A stretch of DNA of 64,000 nucleotides from Planktothrix paucivesiculata PCC 9631 (GCF_900009265.2 NZ_LR735016.1:111355-175354), one strand, 5' to 3'; shown: positions 49,262-59,065, counted from the stretch's first letter. Made by a program: numbers and translations. The notes: generated from the sequence alone by a model not told the origin.

Positions 49262-50308
49262 TTAGTGGACTGCTACGGCGGGTTCTTCTAATACAATTTC
49301 GCAGGTATCGCCGTTATATCCCCGTTTAGGCTGAACAAAAACTTTATCACCCGATTGAAGTTCTAGTTTGGTCAACTGTTCCTTACTTAAATGGGCAACA
49401 ATTTCACCCCCATCGGCGAGGGTTAAATCCACTTGAATATCCCAGCCCAGATGAGTCACCCGTTTCACCTGTGCTATAGCACTAGGTTGTTGATAATTAC
49501 TGGTATGTAATTCCAGATCATGGGGACGAATAAAAATATTAGCAGCAGTAGAATCTAAATCAAAATCTTGAAACAGTGTGGTATGACGGGGTAACACATT
49601 AACTGTGCCGATAAATTGCATGACAAAGGGGGTCGCCGGGTGGTCATAAATTTCTGAGGGGCTTCCCACCTGTTCAATTTTGCCATGATTCATGACCACA
49701 ATCTCATCCGCCACGGCCATGGCTTCTTCTTGGTCATGGGTGACAAATACACTGGTAACGTGAACTTCATCGTGTAGCTGACGTAACCAACTCCGCAACT
49801 CTAAGCGAACTTTGGCATCTAAAGCCCCAAAGGGTTCATCGAGTAATAAAACCTGCGGCTGTACGGCTAAAGCCCGGGCTAAGGCCACCCGTTGACGTTG
49901 ACCACCAGAAAGTTGAGAGGGATAACGATTTCCTAATCCGGTTAACTGAATTAAGTCTAATAATTCCTCAACTCTGGTCTTAATTTTTTGTCGAGGATGT
50001 TTGCGAATTTCTAAACCAAAGGCGATATTTTGCCGGACAGTTAGATGTTTAAACAGGGCATAATGTTGGAAAACAAATCCAATATTGCGGCGTCGGACAT
50101 CTAAATAAGTAGTATCTTGACCGTTGATAATAATTTGTCCACCAGTGGGGGGTTCTAATCCGGCAATCGCTCTTAATAAAGTAGACTTTCCTGAACCAGA
50201 AGGCCCTAATAATGCGACTAAGGTTCCATCTTTAATTTCCAAGTTAATATTATCTAAGGCTTGAAAATTACCGAATACTTGAGAAACGTTTTTAATGATA
50301 ATACCCAT
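49262..50308 (-). CDS. cysA: Sulfate ABC transporter ATPase
   Basis: The 348-residue ATPase has Walker [10 protein letters not shown], the signature [15 protein letters not shown], Walker [13 protein letters not shown] and a C-terminal TOBE-like domain. With CysT and CysW it powers sulfate/thiosulfate import. It is the last gene of the sbpA-NIL-cysT-cysW-cysA operon. Complete. Confidence 0.95.
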   Translation of the reverse strand: MGIIIKNVSQVFGNFQALDNINLEIKDGTLVALLGPSGSGKSTLLRAIAGLEPPTGGQIIINGQDTTYLDVRRRNIGFVFQHYALFKHLTVRQNIAFGLEIRKHPRQKIKTRVEELLDLIQLTGLGNRYPSQLSGGQRQRVALARALAVQPQVLLLDEPFGALDAKVRLELRSWLRQLHDEVHVTSVFVTHDQEEAMAVADEIVVMNHGKIEQVGSPSEIYDHPATPFVMQFIGTVNVLPRHTTLFQDFDLDSTAANIFIRPHDLELHTSNYQQPSAIAQVKRVTHLGWDIQVDLTLADGGEIVAHLSKEQLTKLELQSGDKVFVQPKRGYNGDTCEIVLEEPAVAVH

Positions 50309-50382
50309 AGTACCTCTAAGAATTACGAATTACGAATTGAGGAATGATTAAAACAATTCGTGTTCTCTAATTTGTAATTAAT

Positions 50383-51219
50383 TTATCCGTGACTGGTTTT
50401 TCTTTCTAATATCTCCTTGAGAACTAAAGTAACTAAAGCCAGTAACGCTAAAATAGTGGCAGCACCAAAGGCGGCTTCGGTTTGATAATTTTTGTAGGCT
50501 TGTTCTACAAAGGTTGGTAAGGTTAAAGTTCTGCCTGCAATTAATCCAGAAACAACCGCCACCGCTCCAAATTCACCCATAGCTCTCGCATTAGTTAAGA
50601 GCACACCATAGAGCAAACCCCATTTAATATTGGGGAGGGTAACACGCCAGAAAATTTGGAAATCCTGAGCCCCTAAAGTGCGGGCGGCTTCTTCCTGTTC
50701 TGAACCTAATTCTTCTAAAACTGGAATCACTTCTCGGGCTACAAAAGGTAAAGAAACAAATAGTGTTGCTAGTACCATTCCGGGGAGGGAAAATAACACT
50801 TTAATATCCAGGTTTTCTAACGCCGGCCCAAACCAACCATTGCGACCATATAACAGCACAATCATTAACCCGGCTACCACGGGAGAAATCGCAAAGGGCA
50901 GGTCAATAATACTAATTAATAAGGTACGACCTCTAAATTGATTTCTAGCAATTACCCAAGCGGCGCAGAGTCCAAAAACCGTATTGATTGGAACGACAAT
51001 CAAAGCAATAATTAAGGTCAGTTGCATTGCTTTTTGAAAGTCGCTACTATTAATAGCAAGGATAAACTCTTGGGTTCCTTTATGAAAGGCTTCGTAAAAA
51101 ACAGCGATGGCTGGAATAAATAAAACCAGAGCTAGATAGAGTAAAGCAATGCTAATCAGGAGCCATTTAACCCAAGGGAATGACTGAGATTGAGTTGGAT
51201 TTGTTGGCGAAGATGACAT
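50383..51219 (-). CDS. cysW: Sulfate ABC transporter permease CysW
   Basis: The 278-residue permease has six membrane helices and the EAA motif (EEAARTLGAQDFQIFWRVTLP) that couples to CysA. GEFGAVAVVSG matches the CysW family. Directly behind cysT with 30 bp between. Confidence 0.93.
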   Translation of the reverse strand: MSSSPTNPTQSQSFPWVKWLLISIALLYLALVLFIPAIAVFYEAFHKGTQEFILAINSSDFQKAMQLTLIIALIVVPINTVFGLCAAWVIARNQFRGRTLLISIIDLPFAISPVVAGLMIVLLYGRNGWFGPALENLDIKVLFSLPGMVLATLFVSLPFVAREVIPVLEELGSEQEEAARTLGAQDFQIFWRVTLPNIKWGLLYGVLLTNARAMGEFGAVAVVSGLIAGRTLTLPTFVEQAYKNYQTEAAFGAATILALLALVTLVLKEILERKTSHG

Positions 51220-51249
51220 AAAAGCTAACCAATTAAAGAGTTAAAAATC

Positions 51250-52122
51250 CTAACTTTTCAGAGAATAACGCCGTCCCCACTGTTGCAGCGCATTGATTAA
51301 TACTAATAAGAACAATGAGACAATTAAGAGGACTGTACCCACGACCGTCGCACCTACATAGTCATATTGTTCTAAGCGCTGAAACACTAAAATCGGAGCA
51401 ATTAAATCTTTAAATGGAATACTTGAAGAAATAATTACTACTGAACCATATTCTCCTACTGCGCGGGAAAAACCCAGGGCAATTCCGGTTAAAATTGGCG
51501 GCATTAAGGGGGGAAGTAAAACCCTGATAAAAGTTTGAAATTCAGTTGCACCCAATGACCAAGCTGCTTCCTCCGTTTCCCGTTCCATTTCTTGCATAAC
51601 CGGTTGTAAAGTTCGTACCACAAAGGGTAAGGAAATAAACAACATGGCAACAAAAACCCCTAAACGGGTGAAGGCTATTTTAATGCCAAAGGGAGCAAAA
51701 AATTGTCCAATCCAACCGTTATTGCTATAAACCGTTGCTAAGACTAAACCAGCAACGGAAGTGGGTAAGGCAAAGGGTAAATCAACGGCGGCATCGATTA
51801 ATTTTTTCCCAGGAAAGCTATAACGAACTAATACCCAAGCGATTAAGGTTCCCATCAATCCATTAACTACTGCGGCGGCTAAACCGGTTACAAAAGTAAC
51901 GTTATAAGCGCTCATGGCAACAGGACTAAAGGCAATTTTCCAAAATTCCTGGGGGGATATGGTTAAGGATTTTGTAATTAATGCTGCAAAGGGCAGAATT
52001 AACATAAAAATCAGATAGGAAAAGGTAACAACCCAGGGCAAAGAAAGCCGCCCCCAAAGTTCTTTTAATGGGTTATTAGAAGCGGGTCTATGGGTTTTAA
52101 ACTGGTCTACAGAAGTCACCAT
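51250..52122 (-). CDS. cysT: Sulfate ABC transporter permease CysT
   Basis: The 290-residue permease has six membrane helices and the EAA motif ([21 protein letters not shown]), plus [18 protein letters not shown] as in CysT/CysU. Middle of the operon. Confidence 0.93.
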   Translation of the reverse strand: MVTSVDQFKTHRPASNNPLKELWGRLSLPWVVTFSYLIFMLILPFAALITKSLTISPQEFWKIAFSPVAMSAYNVTFVTGLAAAVVNGLMGTLIAWVLVRYSFPGKKLIDAAVDLPFALPTSVAGLVLATVYSNNGWIGQFFAPFGIKIAFTRLGVFVAMLFISLPFVVRTLQPVMQEMERETEEAAWSLGATEFQTFIRVLLPPLMPPILTGIALGFSRAVGEYGSVVIISSSIPFKDLIAPILVFQRLEQYDYVGATVVGTVLLIVSLFLLVLINALQQWGRRYSLKS

Positions 52123-52165
52123 TAATGTTTAATACTCTAGGGGTAATAGGAATTGAATTGATTGT

Positions 52166-52492
52166 TTACCAGCCATCTACTTCTGATTGGGAATCCCGCC
52201 AAATTTCAATATCCAAATCGGAAAGATAAATTAGGGCACTATCGATTTGTTGGGGAGTTCCTTTCAGGAGTAAATCAAACCAACCATCTTCCCGGGCATT
52301 CTGACCTAAAATTGCTCCACTAATGTTCACTTGTAAACCATAATCGGAAGCTAGGCGAGAAATCACGGGTTCTTGGTGGTATTCCTTGGGAATTCTGACT
52401 CTAATTCGGAAATCAGATTGATATTTTTCTCTAGCATTTAATCCAGATAATTCTGTATTTTCTTGATCAATATTCGGAGAACTTAAAGACAT
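52166..52492 (-). CDS. NIL-domain protein of the sulfate operon
   Basis: The 108-residue protein has a NIL domain (RIRVRIPKEYHQEPVISRL, LQVNISGAILGQN, DLLLKGTPQQIDSALIYL), a ferredoxin-like ligand-binding fold usually found in methionine transporters. Its place between sbpA and cysT matches the Synechocystis order, where Ssr2439 is of this type. Possibly a sulfur-amino-acid sensor for the transporter (inference). Confidence 0.85.
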   Translation of the reverse strand: MSLSSPNIDQENTELSGLNAREKYQSDFRIRVRIPKEYHQEPVISRLASDYGLQVNISGAILGQNAREDGWFDLLLKGTPQQIDSALIYLSDLDIEIWRDSQSEVDGW

Positions 52493-52541
52493 TTTAATCT
52501 CCTCAAATAAATGACTAGAATTTTAGGGACTGAATCAATCT

Positions 52542-53651
52542 CTATTTAGATTGGGCAATTTTGGCTTGGATTTGATCAAAAATTGCTCCATCGGCAAAAA
52601 ACTGAGTATCCACGTCTTTCCAACCGCCTAAATCCTTAATGGTGAACAGTTTTTCAACTTTAGGAAATTGGGTAGCAAATTCGGCTTCTACTGTGGGTTC
52701 AACGGGTCGGAATCCTACTTTGGCGAACTCTTTTTGAGCCTCCGGTGTAAACAAAAACTTGGTAAAAGCTTCTGCCACTTCACGGGTTCCATGTTTGTCT
52801 ACATTTTTATCGACAACAGCAACGGGATTATCAATGGAAATGTTATAATCCGTCGGCACAATATAGGGTTGTTTATCCCCTTTTTGAGCCGCTAAAATCA
52901 CCTCGTTTTCATAATTAATTAAGACATTGCCTTGACCCTGTTTGTAGAACACATCACTGGCTTCCCGGGCATCTTTAGGCAGAACCGGAACTCGACGAAA
53001 GACATTTTCCAGAAAGGTTTGAGCTTCTTCTGGCGTGCCTCCGGCTTGGGTGACGGAACCCGACAAAACCAGGACATTCCACTTAGCTCCACCGGAGGTT
53101 TTGGGGTTGGCGGTAATTACCTGAACATCATCGCGGGTTAAATCAGACCATCCTTTGATATCGGTATTCGCGTCCCTAAGCACCAAAGCCGCGACGGATT
53201 TATGGACAATCGACTCATTGGGAAGTTCCTGTTCCCAACCCGGTTCGATGAGTCCGGCTTTTTCGATTTTGGCGGTATCTCCGGCTAGGGCTAAGGCCAC
53301 CACATCGGCATCAAGTCCATCAATAACCGCACGGGTTTGGGAGCCTGAACCTCCATAACTTTGTTCAAACTCCACAGTTTGTCCGGTTTGGGCTTTCCAC
53401 TGTTCCACAAACTTAGGAATGATGTTTTCATAAGCCGTTTTTGTGACTGCGTAGGATACGAGGGTTAATTTAATCGGTTTGTCCGTTTGGGCGGCTTGGG
53501 GTGCAGGAGCATTCGTGGCCGTAGGAGATTGATTGTTGGGTGAGGAGCAAGCTACCACCATGCAGTTGAGTGCAAGTCCAGTCAGGACATAACCGATAGA
53601 CTTGGCAGAGAAAGGTTTTGGGGGTAACGGTGAACGGATTCGCATGATCAC
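52542..53651 (-). CDS. sbpA: Sulfate-binding protein
   Basis: The 369-residue solute-binding protein has a lipoprotein-like signal (VLTGLALNCMVVACSS, with the lipobox Cys) and the family motifs FEQSYGGSGSQTRAVIDGLDADVVALAL and NPKTSGGAKWNVL that hold sulfate. First gene of the operon, divergent from the CysR-like regulator. Confidence 0.93.
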   Translation of the reverse strand: MIMRIRSPLPPKPFSAKSIGYVLTGLALNCMVVACSSPNNQSPTATNAPAPQAAQTDKPIKLTLVSYAVTKTAYENIIPKFVEQWKAQTGQTVEFEQSYGGSGSQTRAVIDGLDADVVALALAGDTAKIEKAGLIEPGWEQELPNESIVHKSVAALVLRDANTDIKGWSDLTRDDVQVITANPKTSGGAKWNVLVLSGSVTQAGGTPEEAQTFLENVFRRVPVLPKDAREASDVFYKQGQGNVLINYENEVILAAQKGDKQPYIVPTDYNISIDNPVAVVDKNVDKHGTREVAEAFTKFLFTPEAQKEFAKVGFRPVEPTVEAEFATQFPKVEKLFTIKDLGGWKDVDTQFFADGAIFDQIQAKIAQSK

Positions 53652-53968
53652 ACTCCTGAAATTCGTCTGGAATTTATTTACACAGTCTTTTGTTTTTGAC
53701 TGTCTTTGTATTCTATACTAAGTTAGTTTGAATTTCAATACATCTGCATTACAAAAATTAAAAAATTGAATTTATCATTCAATGCGTTTGCCATGTCAAA
53801 ATACATATAGGTTGATCCAGTTGTGCAGTCAGAAGCAATCCAATCGGTGCTATCCTCCTCTGGTGTTCAGTCCCCAAATGCTGTTCTAGGAAATGTACGT
53901 CTGGCATCGCCACCCCTGGGCCAGCCACAACTATTCAATCCGGTGGAGTCAAACTAGGGAAGTAAAAT
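53652..53968. promoter_or_regulatory. Divergent sbpA-cysR control region
   Basis: The 317-bp gap separates sbpA and the CysR-like gene. It holds a perfect inverted repeat (53765-53783) and AT-rich stretches near 53700-53760. On the minus strand AGTATAGAATA near 53715 is a plausible -10 for sbpA. No other gene is seen. Confidence 0.5.
53765..53783. promoter_or_regulatory. Perfect inverted repeat, candidate CysR operator
   Basis: ATTGAAT and ATTCAAT flank TTATC. The size and symmetry suit a Crp/Fnr dimer, and the adjacent divergent gene encodes one. Confidence 0.4.
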
Positions 53969-54760
53969 ATGGCAGCACAAGCGCCCTCAGCAGATGAAGC
54001 AGAGTTAGCAAAACTTTTGATTCAGAGTAACTACCTGTTTCAAGACCTGGAAATTAACTGGCTGGCTCAGTATCTTTCCCCAGACCTGACTATAGAAAAA
54101 CTGTATTCTAGTCGTCCTGTCTATACGGCTTTTCGTCCCAATATCTTTTTAGATGTTCTCTATATCATTATTAGTGGCGGGCCAATTATTACTCGCAGTA
54201 CGCCCCTAGACCGGATTATCGCTATCAGTTATCCGGGGGGATGTTTTGGGATGAGGAATCTTCCCTTTAGTTTTGGCCAGATGAGTCGGGCTTTTCCCAG
54301 TTTAGTGGAAGCCTACAAAACCACTGATGTGATTAAACTTCCCCTGGATACCCTGAAAGAAATTTATCAGGATAGTCCAGTGGTGCGGGAACGCTATGAT
54401 AAATTCTTTGAACTGCGGGAAAAATTTCAGTATCATCTACTTAATTGCAGTTCCTATCCTCCTCAAGCCGTGGCGGCACTATTCAGGGCATTGGTTTATC
54501 AAGAACGCAGTTTGGGGAATCAACCTCAGTCCGACGGAGTTTATACCTTTGATTTACCTATTGATGTGATCGCCCGTTCCTGTCAGTTAAACCACCGCAC
54601 CGTTGAACAAGTCCTGAAGGGAATGCAGAAAGTCAAATTAATTGAAGCAGCGAAATCCAGTGATTCCTCGGAGGATACAATTCGAGTCATTGACCCGGAA
54701 GGATTAAAAGAAACCTATAGTGCCACCCGGGATAAGGTTGCGTGGTGGCCGTTGAAGTAG
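53969..54760 (+). CDS. cysR: Crp/Fnr-family regulator, CysR-like
   Basis: The 263-residue protein has a cyclic-nucleotide-like beta-barrel (about 30-140) and a C-terminal winged helix (DVIARSCQLNHRTVEQVLKGM). No conserved cAMP-binding Arg motif is evident, as in CysR. In Synechococcus CysR controls sulfate genes, and here it is divergent from that operon. The name is by context and family. Confidence 0.75.
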   Translation: MAAQAPSADEAELAKLLIQSNYLFQDLEINWLAQYLSPDLTIEKLYSSRPVYTAFRPNIFLDVLYIIISGGPIITRSTPLDRIIAISYPGGCFGMRNLPFSFGQMSRAFPSLVEAYKTTDVIKLPLDTLKEIYQDSPVVRERYDKFFELREKFQYHLLNCSSYPPQAVAALFRALVYQERSLGNQPQSDGVYTFDLPIDVIARSCQLNHRTVEQVLKGMQKVKLIEAAKSSDSSEDTIRVIDPEGLKETYSATRDKVAWWPLK

Positions 54761-54808
54761 GTACGGGGGAGCAGGGGAGGTAGGGTAGGGGAGGTAGGGG
54801 AGAGATAA

Positions 54809-55051
54809 TTAGTTTTTGATTTTTGGGTTTTGAGGGGTGAGTCCTAATTGGGCAAGGGGTTTGAATAGGGCGCCGCCCAGAACTCCCAGGGAAACACTAA
54901 AGGCGAGGATCACACCGACGGGAAGTTGAACAGATTCTAAAAAAAGGAACCTCAGAGTTATGGGTGTGGCATTTTGGATGGCAAGAATTGCGATCGCACT
55001 CATCCAAAACGCGAGGATAAAACTGGTGACAATGGCAGGGGCATTAGGCAT
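54809..55051 (-). CDS. LapA-domain (DUF1049) membrane protein
   Basis: The 80-residue protein has two membrane helices (about 8-26 and 41-63), with the LapA-like NATPITLRFLFLESVQLPVGVIL between. Such proteins help organise the inner membrane or lipopolysaccharide. It overlaps no gene and stands alone. Confidence 0.75.
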   Translation of the reverse strand: MPNAPAIVTSFILAFWMSAIAILAIQNATPITLRFLFLESVQLPVGVILAFSVSLGVLGGALFKPLAQLGLTPQNPKIKN

Positions 55052-55130
55052 AAATAATCACAATGTATCCAACGAAAAAACCTATTGTTTAATTCTAATC
55101 AATTTTCCCGTTGCCTGATAGATATAAAAT

Positions 55131-55167
55131 ACCCTAGCTTTTATTTTTCGGGGTAAAAAGCTAGGGT
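55131..55167 (-). terminator. Strong hairpin behind the PatX-like gene
   Basis: ACCCTAGCTTTT (55131-55142) and AAAAGCTAGGGT (55156-55167) form a perfect 12-bp stem with a 13-base loop. On the minus strand ATTTTAT follows it, so it probably ends the PatX-like transcript; T-rich flank on the other side is weaker. Confidence 0.65.
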
Positions 55168-55201
55168 TTGGGTTATGAAAAAATCTAAATATTTTCAATA
55201 A

Positions 55202-55429
55202 TTAGAGTTCAACGTTAACATCATTAGAGTGGGTGGTATCTTGGAAATCCCGACGTCCGCCACCTCGGTCGGGTTCGTAGGGGCCATTGAGTCCAGTGCG
55301 GGCGGAAAGCAATTGTGAGTTACCCAGAATATCTGATAATTGATTAGAAGTAGAACTCGCGGCCAAAGCGTTAGTAGTAAGACCAACCAATAAACAAACT
55401 GATAAAACTAAAGATGTATAGGTTTGCAT
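55202..55429 (-). CDS. PatX-like secreted peptide precursor
   Basis: The 75-residue protein has a clear signal peptide (YTSLVLSVCLLVGLTTNALA, AxA-like cleavage near residue 23) and a C-terminal GPYEPDRGGGRRDF. PatX precursors have a signal peptide and an RGSGR-type core near the C-terminus that controls HetR; here the core is RGGGR. The signal, size and position of the motif fit. Overlapping frames on the same strand do not encode anything credible. PatX also occurs in filamentous cyanobacteria without heterocysts. The GGG variant makes this less than certain. Confidence 0.65.
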   Translation of the reverse strand: MQTYTSLVLSVCLLVGLTTNALAASSTSNQLSDILGNSQLLSARTGLNGPYEPDRGGGRRDFQDTTHSNDVNVEL

Positions 55430-55518
55430 AATAAAGTGTCCCTGTAAGTCTGTCCACTTCCTTATACAAACCGTTAATATTTAGATCAGGATGAGTGTCA
55501 AAAGTTTTTTAAATCCGG

Positions 55519-57300
55519 CTATAACCCCTCTAAAATTAACCACTGACCGGATAAGTTTAAACGTCCGTAAACTTTTAGGGGGGAAAGAGTGGGAATATTT
55601 TGTAATTGTTCGTTAATTTCTGGGTATAGGGTGACTAATTTCCAGGTTTGACCTGTAAACTGTCCTTGAGTTAGGGTAAAACGATAGTCTTGGTGACTCT
55701 GACGCTGGAAAATACCCTCGAAGGCGTGACTATTTTTAGCAGGATGACAAGGGTTTGGGGATGCCGGACAATAGCCATCAATGGGATATAATTCGGGATG
55801 ATTTAAATAATAAGATTGCCAGTATAACCAATCGGGATGATCGGGCGGTAAATTAAATAAAGGAATTACCGCTTGAGGAGCAATATTATCGGTTAACAGG
55901 GCATTTTGTAAGGTTCTAATAGATAATTCTTGGGGTTGTATTCCCTGTTCAATACATAAAGCGGCAGCCATTCCTGCAGCTTGTCCGATGCCTAAAACCA
56001 CAGGTTGTAAACGGGTTGCACCGTTGGCAATATGGGAAACGGAAATATTTTTTTCACAGACTAATACATTCTCGGTATTAATCGGAATTAAAGCTCGATA
56101 GGGAATAGTAAAAGGAGTTCCTGTCCAGCGTCCTCCCCAACGTAAACTTTTAGGTTGCAGGGTTAATTGAAATTGGGTATAATGATGATCGTTAGCGTAA
56201 TTTCCGATCGCGATCGCTTCACATTCTCCAGTTTCATTAAAAGGTAAGGTCGCAATACAACCCGTTTCAATTGGTAAAATATCCTGTTCTATAATGGTTG
56301 TTAATCCTTGAATTCGGCGACTTTCTCGATAGTAGGGATGGAGGGCAAAAGCTGATAAAATATCGGGATTACTATTAAAATTAGGTCGATTTTCTAGGGG
56401 AAAAGTTCCCATTGCTAACCCATATCTCCGTCCTAATTTTGTTTGAATAAAACGAGCAAAACTCAGGCTATGGTAAAAACTTTCCTGCCAGAATTGCAAC
56501 CTCTCAGAGTTTGAAGTGATTAATCGATCTAAATTTTGATCATAATCATTGCCCTGGATTGGCCAGTTAATCATAAACTTATTATTGGGTAATCTACCAT
56601 AATTTAGGAAGGATTCTATATCATAATTTTTCCAAGCATTAGTAAATAATTCCGGGGTATCAATGGGAGGAATAGGAATTTCTGGGGCGATGTTACCTTC
56701 TCCAAAATCTTCCATAATAAAAACCCAGGTGGGAGCTTGAACCGGAGTCGTTTTCATTAATGTTGATAGCTCAATTGGGGCGCTAGGTTCCTGCCATTTC
56801 CCTTGCAGTTCCCACCCCCAACGATAGGGAATTTCTGCGAGTTCTAAAAGGTCGCCTAATTCCGTCCCATCTATGATAATTTGAGCTTGAATAGTACAGG
56901 AATTAAATCTAACCTCTGTAATAATATTTCCTTGTTTAATAACTTCTAAAGGTTCTTGTTCAGGTATCCATAATAAATTCGGTTCTGCTTTCACCCAATC
57001 GGCAAAAATATTTGCTCCTATTTGGGGATGATAGGTAAAGAAACTCACCCAACCATTATCTAAACCTTCGGGTTGACGGTGGTTTAGTTCCCGTAAAAAT
57101 GCCCCCCAAATTCCGGTTTGAAAAGCGACTAATTCATTCCCATCCGGTGCAACAACGCCCCCAGAAGTTAACATTCCGCCTAACATTGACCATGGACTCA
57201 CTAAAATGGTTTTTGCGCCCCGACGGGCAGCTTGCAGTGCGGCGGCTGTCCCTCCCGTCCCGCCTCCAATGACTAAAACATCAGCTTGTAAATGATTCAT
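55519..57300 (-). CDS. FAD-dependent oxidoreductase
   Basis: The 593-residue protein has an N-terminal FAD site (VLVIGGGTGGTAAALQAARRG) and the FAD_oxidored features WSMLGGMLTSGGV, DGTELGDLLE and the late IANGATRLQPVVLGIGQAAGMAA. The last 100 residues form an extra beta-rich domain. Substrate unknown. Monocistronic. Confidence 0.88.
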   Translation of the reverse strand: MNHLQADVLVIGGGTGGTAAALQAARRGAKTILVSPWSMLGGMLTSGGVVAPDGNELVAFQTGIWGAFLRELNHRQPEGLDNGWVSFFTYHPQIGANIFADWVKAEPNLLWIPEQEPLEVIKQGNIITEVRFNSCTIQAQIIIDGTELGDLLELAEIPYRWGWELQGKWQEPSAPIELSTLMKTTPVQAPTWVFIMEDFGEGNIAPEIPIPPIDTPELFTNAWKNYDIESFLNYGRLPNNKFMINWPIQGNDYDQNLDRLITSNSERLQFWQESFYHSLSFARFIQTKLGRRYGLAMGTFPLENRPNFNSNPDILSAFALHPYYRESRRIQGLTTIIEQDILPIETGCIATLPFNETGECEAIAIGNYANDHHYTQFQLTLQPKSLRWGGRWTGTPFTIPYRALIPINTENVLVCEKNISVSHIANGATRLQPVVLGIGQAAGMAAALCIEQGIQPQELSIRTLQNALLTDNIAPQAVIPLFNLPPDHPDWLYWQSYYLNHPELYPIDGYCPASPNPCHPAKNSHAFEGIFQRQSHQDYRFTLTQGQFTGQTWKLVTLYPEINEQLQNIPTLSPLKVYGRLNLSGQWLILEGL

Positions 57301-57353
57301 AGCTATTTGTTAACAAAAAAACAATCCAAAAATTATCGGTTAAAATAGAACCC

Positions 57354-57500
57354 AGTAGTAAGCCCGACCGGGCTTAATCGAGTAAAAGTTTAGTAGTAAG
57401 CCCGACCGGGCTTAATCCACTAAAAGTAATCACCAACGGCATCTATATAACTCATGTTTTTTGCATAATCTTTGGGAAGAAGCCCTTTAGGGCTTACTAC
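57354..57500. repeat. Dispersed AGTAGTAAGCCC hairpins, three copies
   Basis: Two direct copies (from 57354 and from 57392) read AGTAGTAAGCCCGACCGGGC, each a hairpin of AGCCC/GGGCT. A third, inverted copy (57481-57500) reads AGCCCTTTAGGGCTTACTAC. A fourth relative lies at 18678-18697 near the 3' end of proC. The stem is kept while the loop changes (GACC, TTT, TAAA). Confidence 0.75.
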
Positions 57501-57521
57501 TTTTATATTTATTGGGATGCA

Positions 57522-59057
57522 ATGGTAAAGATTCTATCTTCAAAATCTAAAATAACTGCTCATTTCCTGGGTTTATGGGGGGTTTGGCTTCCAGTTGTGG
57601 TCATTTTGGGACATATTCCCATCGCCCAAGCCCAAGAGGTCATCACTCAACCGATGATAAATCTTCCTACGAGTGATACGGGTTATACCCTGGGCCCTGG
57701 AGATTTGCTCCAACTCGATATTTTTAATGTTCCTGAATATAGTGGTAATAATGGTCATCATCAAGTCTCTATTGATGGTTCTGTGAATTTGCCTTTAATT
57801 GGTAATATTTCAGTTCAAGGAATGACGGTAGACCAAGTAACGGTATTGATTCAACAGCGCTATGGAGAATATTTGCAACGGCCGATTTTAGCTCTTAAAT
57901 TAATCGCCGCCCGTCCTCTACAAGTGGCGGTGACGGGAGAAGTGCAACGTCCGGGGTCTTATATTGTTTCCCCGTCAGCGAGTATGACAACCAATAACCC
58001 CTTGATGGGAACCCCAGAAATCCCGGGTGCAGGGGGGCGTTTACCCACAATTACCAGGGTATTACAAATGGCGGGGGGAATTACTCCGAGCGCGGATATG
58101 CGACAGGTGAAAATTCGGCGCGCGGGTGGAACTGGGGGGGAAAGAATAATGAGTTTGGATTTGTGGGAACTCTTGCAAACCGGGGATTTACGCCAGGATA
58201 TTACCCTGCGTGACGGCGATACAATTTATATTCCCACCGCTACCGAACACAATGCGGCGGAATCTTCTCAATTAATTACCGCTAATTTTGCCAGTAATAA
58301 TAATCAACCGATTAATGTGGCGGTGGTGGGTGCGGTGAATCGCCCTGGAACCCATACCCTCGTCTCCGAAGCAATTCCCCGACTTCCCGCCGAACCGGGT
58401 CAACCCACGGAGGGTTTAGGGGCGACGAGTGGGGGACTGTTTACGGTGACGAAGGCGCTGAAAATGGCGGGGGGAATTACTCCGGGCGCGGATATCCGTA
58501 ATATTCAGGTGCGACGTCTGACCCGCACGGGAACCGAACAACAGATTACAGTGGATTTATGGAAACTGCTACAAGAAGGAGATTTAAGCCAGGATGCGAT
58601 GTTACAACAGGGGGATACTATTGTAGTCCCAACGGCGACGACGGCCGAAACCGAACAAAATGCCGAGGTGGTGGCGGCGAGTTTTTCTCCCGATACCCTG
58701 AAAATTAGTCTGGTGGGTGAGGTGGTGTCCCCGGGGGCGAAAAGTTTGACTCCCAATACTTCTTTGAATCAAGCATTGGTGGAAGCGGGGGGATTTAATG
58801 AATCTCGGGCTAATAAGAAACAAGTGGAATTAATCCGCATCCATCCCAATGGAACGGTTTCTCGGCGTCAGATTCCGATTAATTTATCGGCGGAGGTGAA
58901 CGAAGAAACTAACCCAACCCTGAGAAATAATGATGTGATTGTGGTTGGTCGTTCCGGGGGGGCCGCTTTCCGAGAGGGTTTAGGAACTGTGTTAAATTCG
59001 TTAAGTCCGATTAACAATTTTTTAGGACTTTTTCGCTTTGTGAATATTTTAAACTAA
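57522..59057 (+). CDS. Wza-type polysaccharide export protein with SLBB domains
   Basis: The 511-residue protein has a signal peptide, a Poly_export domain (YTLGPGDLLQLDIFNVPEY) and three SLBB-like units. Two of these are close duplicates: MAGGITPSADMRQVKIRR...LWELLQTGDL and MAGGITPGADIRNIQVRR...LWKLLQEGDL, each ending GDTI-(Y/V)-(I/V)PTAT. It forms the outer-membrane channel for exopolysaccharide. It is nine bases upstream of the Wzc-like gene. Confidence 0.9.
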   Translation: MVKILSSKSKITAHFLGLWGVWLPVVVILGHIPIAQAQEVITQPMINLPTSDTGYTLGPGDLLQLDIFNVPEYSGNNGHHQVSIDGSVNLPLIGNISVQGMTVDQVTVLIQQRYGEYLQRPILALKLIAARPLQVAVTGEVQRPGSYIVSPSASMTTNNPLMGTPEIPGAGGRLPTITRVLQMAGGITPSADMRQVKIRRAGGTGGERIMSLDLWELLQTGDLRQDITLRDGDTIYIPTATEHNAAESSQLITANFASNNNQPINVAVVGAVNRPGTHTLVSEAIPRLPAEPGQPTEGLGATSGGLFTVTKALKMAGGITPGADIRNIQVRRLTRTGTEQQITVDLWKLLQEGDLSQDAMLQQGDTIVVPTATTAETEQNAEVVAASFSPDTLKISLVGEVVSPGAKSLTPNTSLNQALVEAGGFNESRANKKQVELIRIHPNGTVSRRQIPINLSAEVNEETNPTLRNNDVIVVGRSGGAAFREGLGTVLNSLSPINNFLGLFRFVNILN

Positions 59058-59065
59058 AAAAAACT

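Noticed and set aside
54770-54800. GGGGAGGTAGGG tract behind the CysR-like gene
   Set aside because: Low-complexity G-rich repeat of 30 bp; no pairing or pattern supports a terminator or other feature.
55195-55386. Overlapping 63-residue minus-strand frame
   Set aside because: It is the same DNA as the PatX-like gene in another frame and has no signal peptide or motif.
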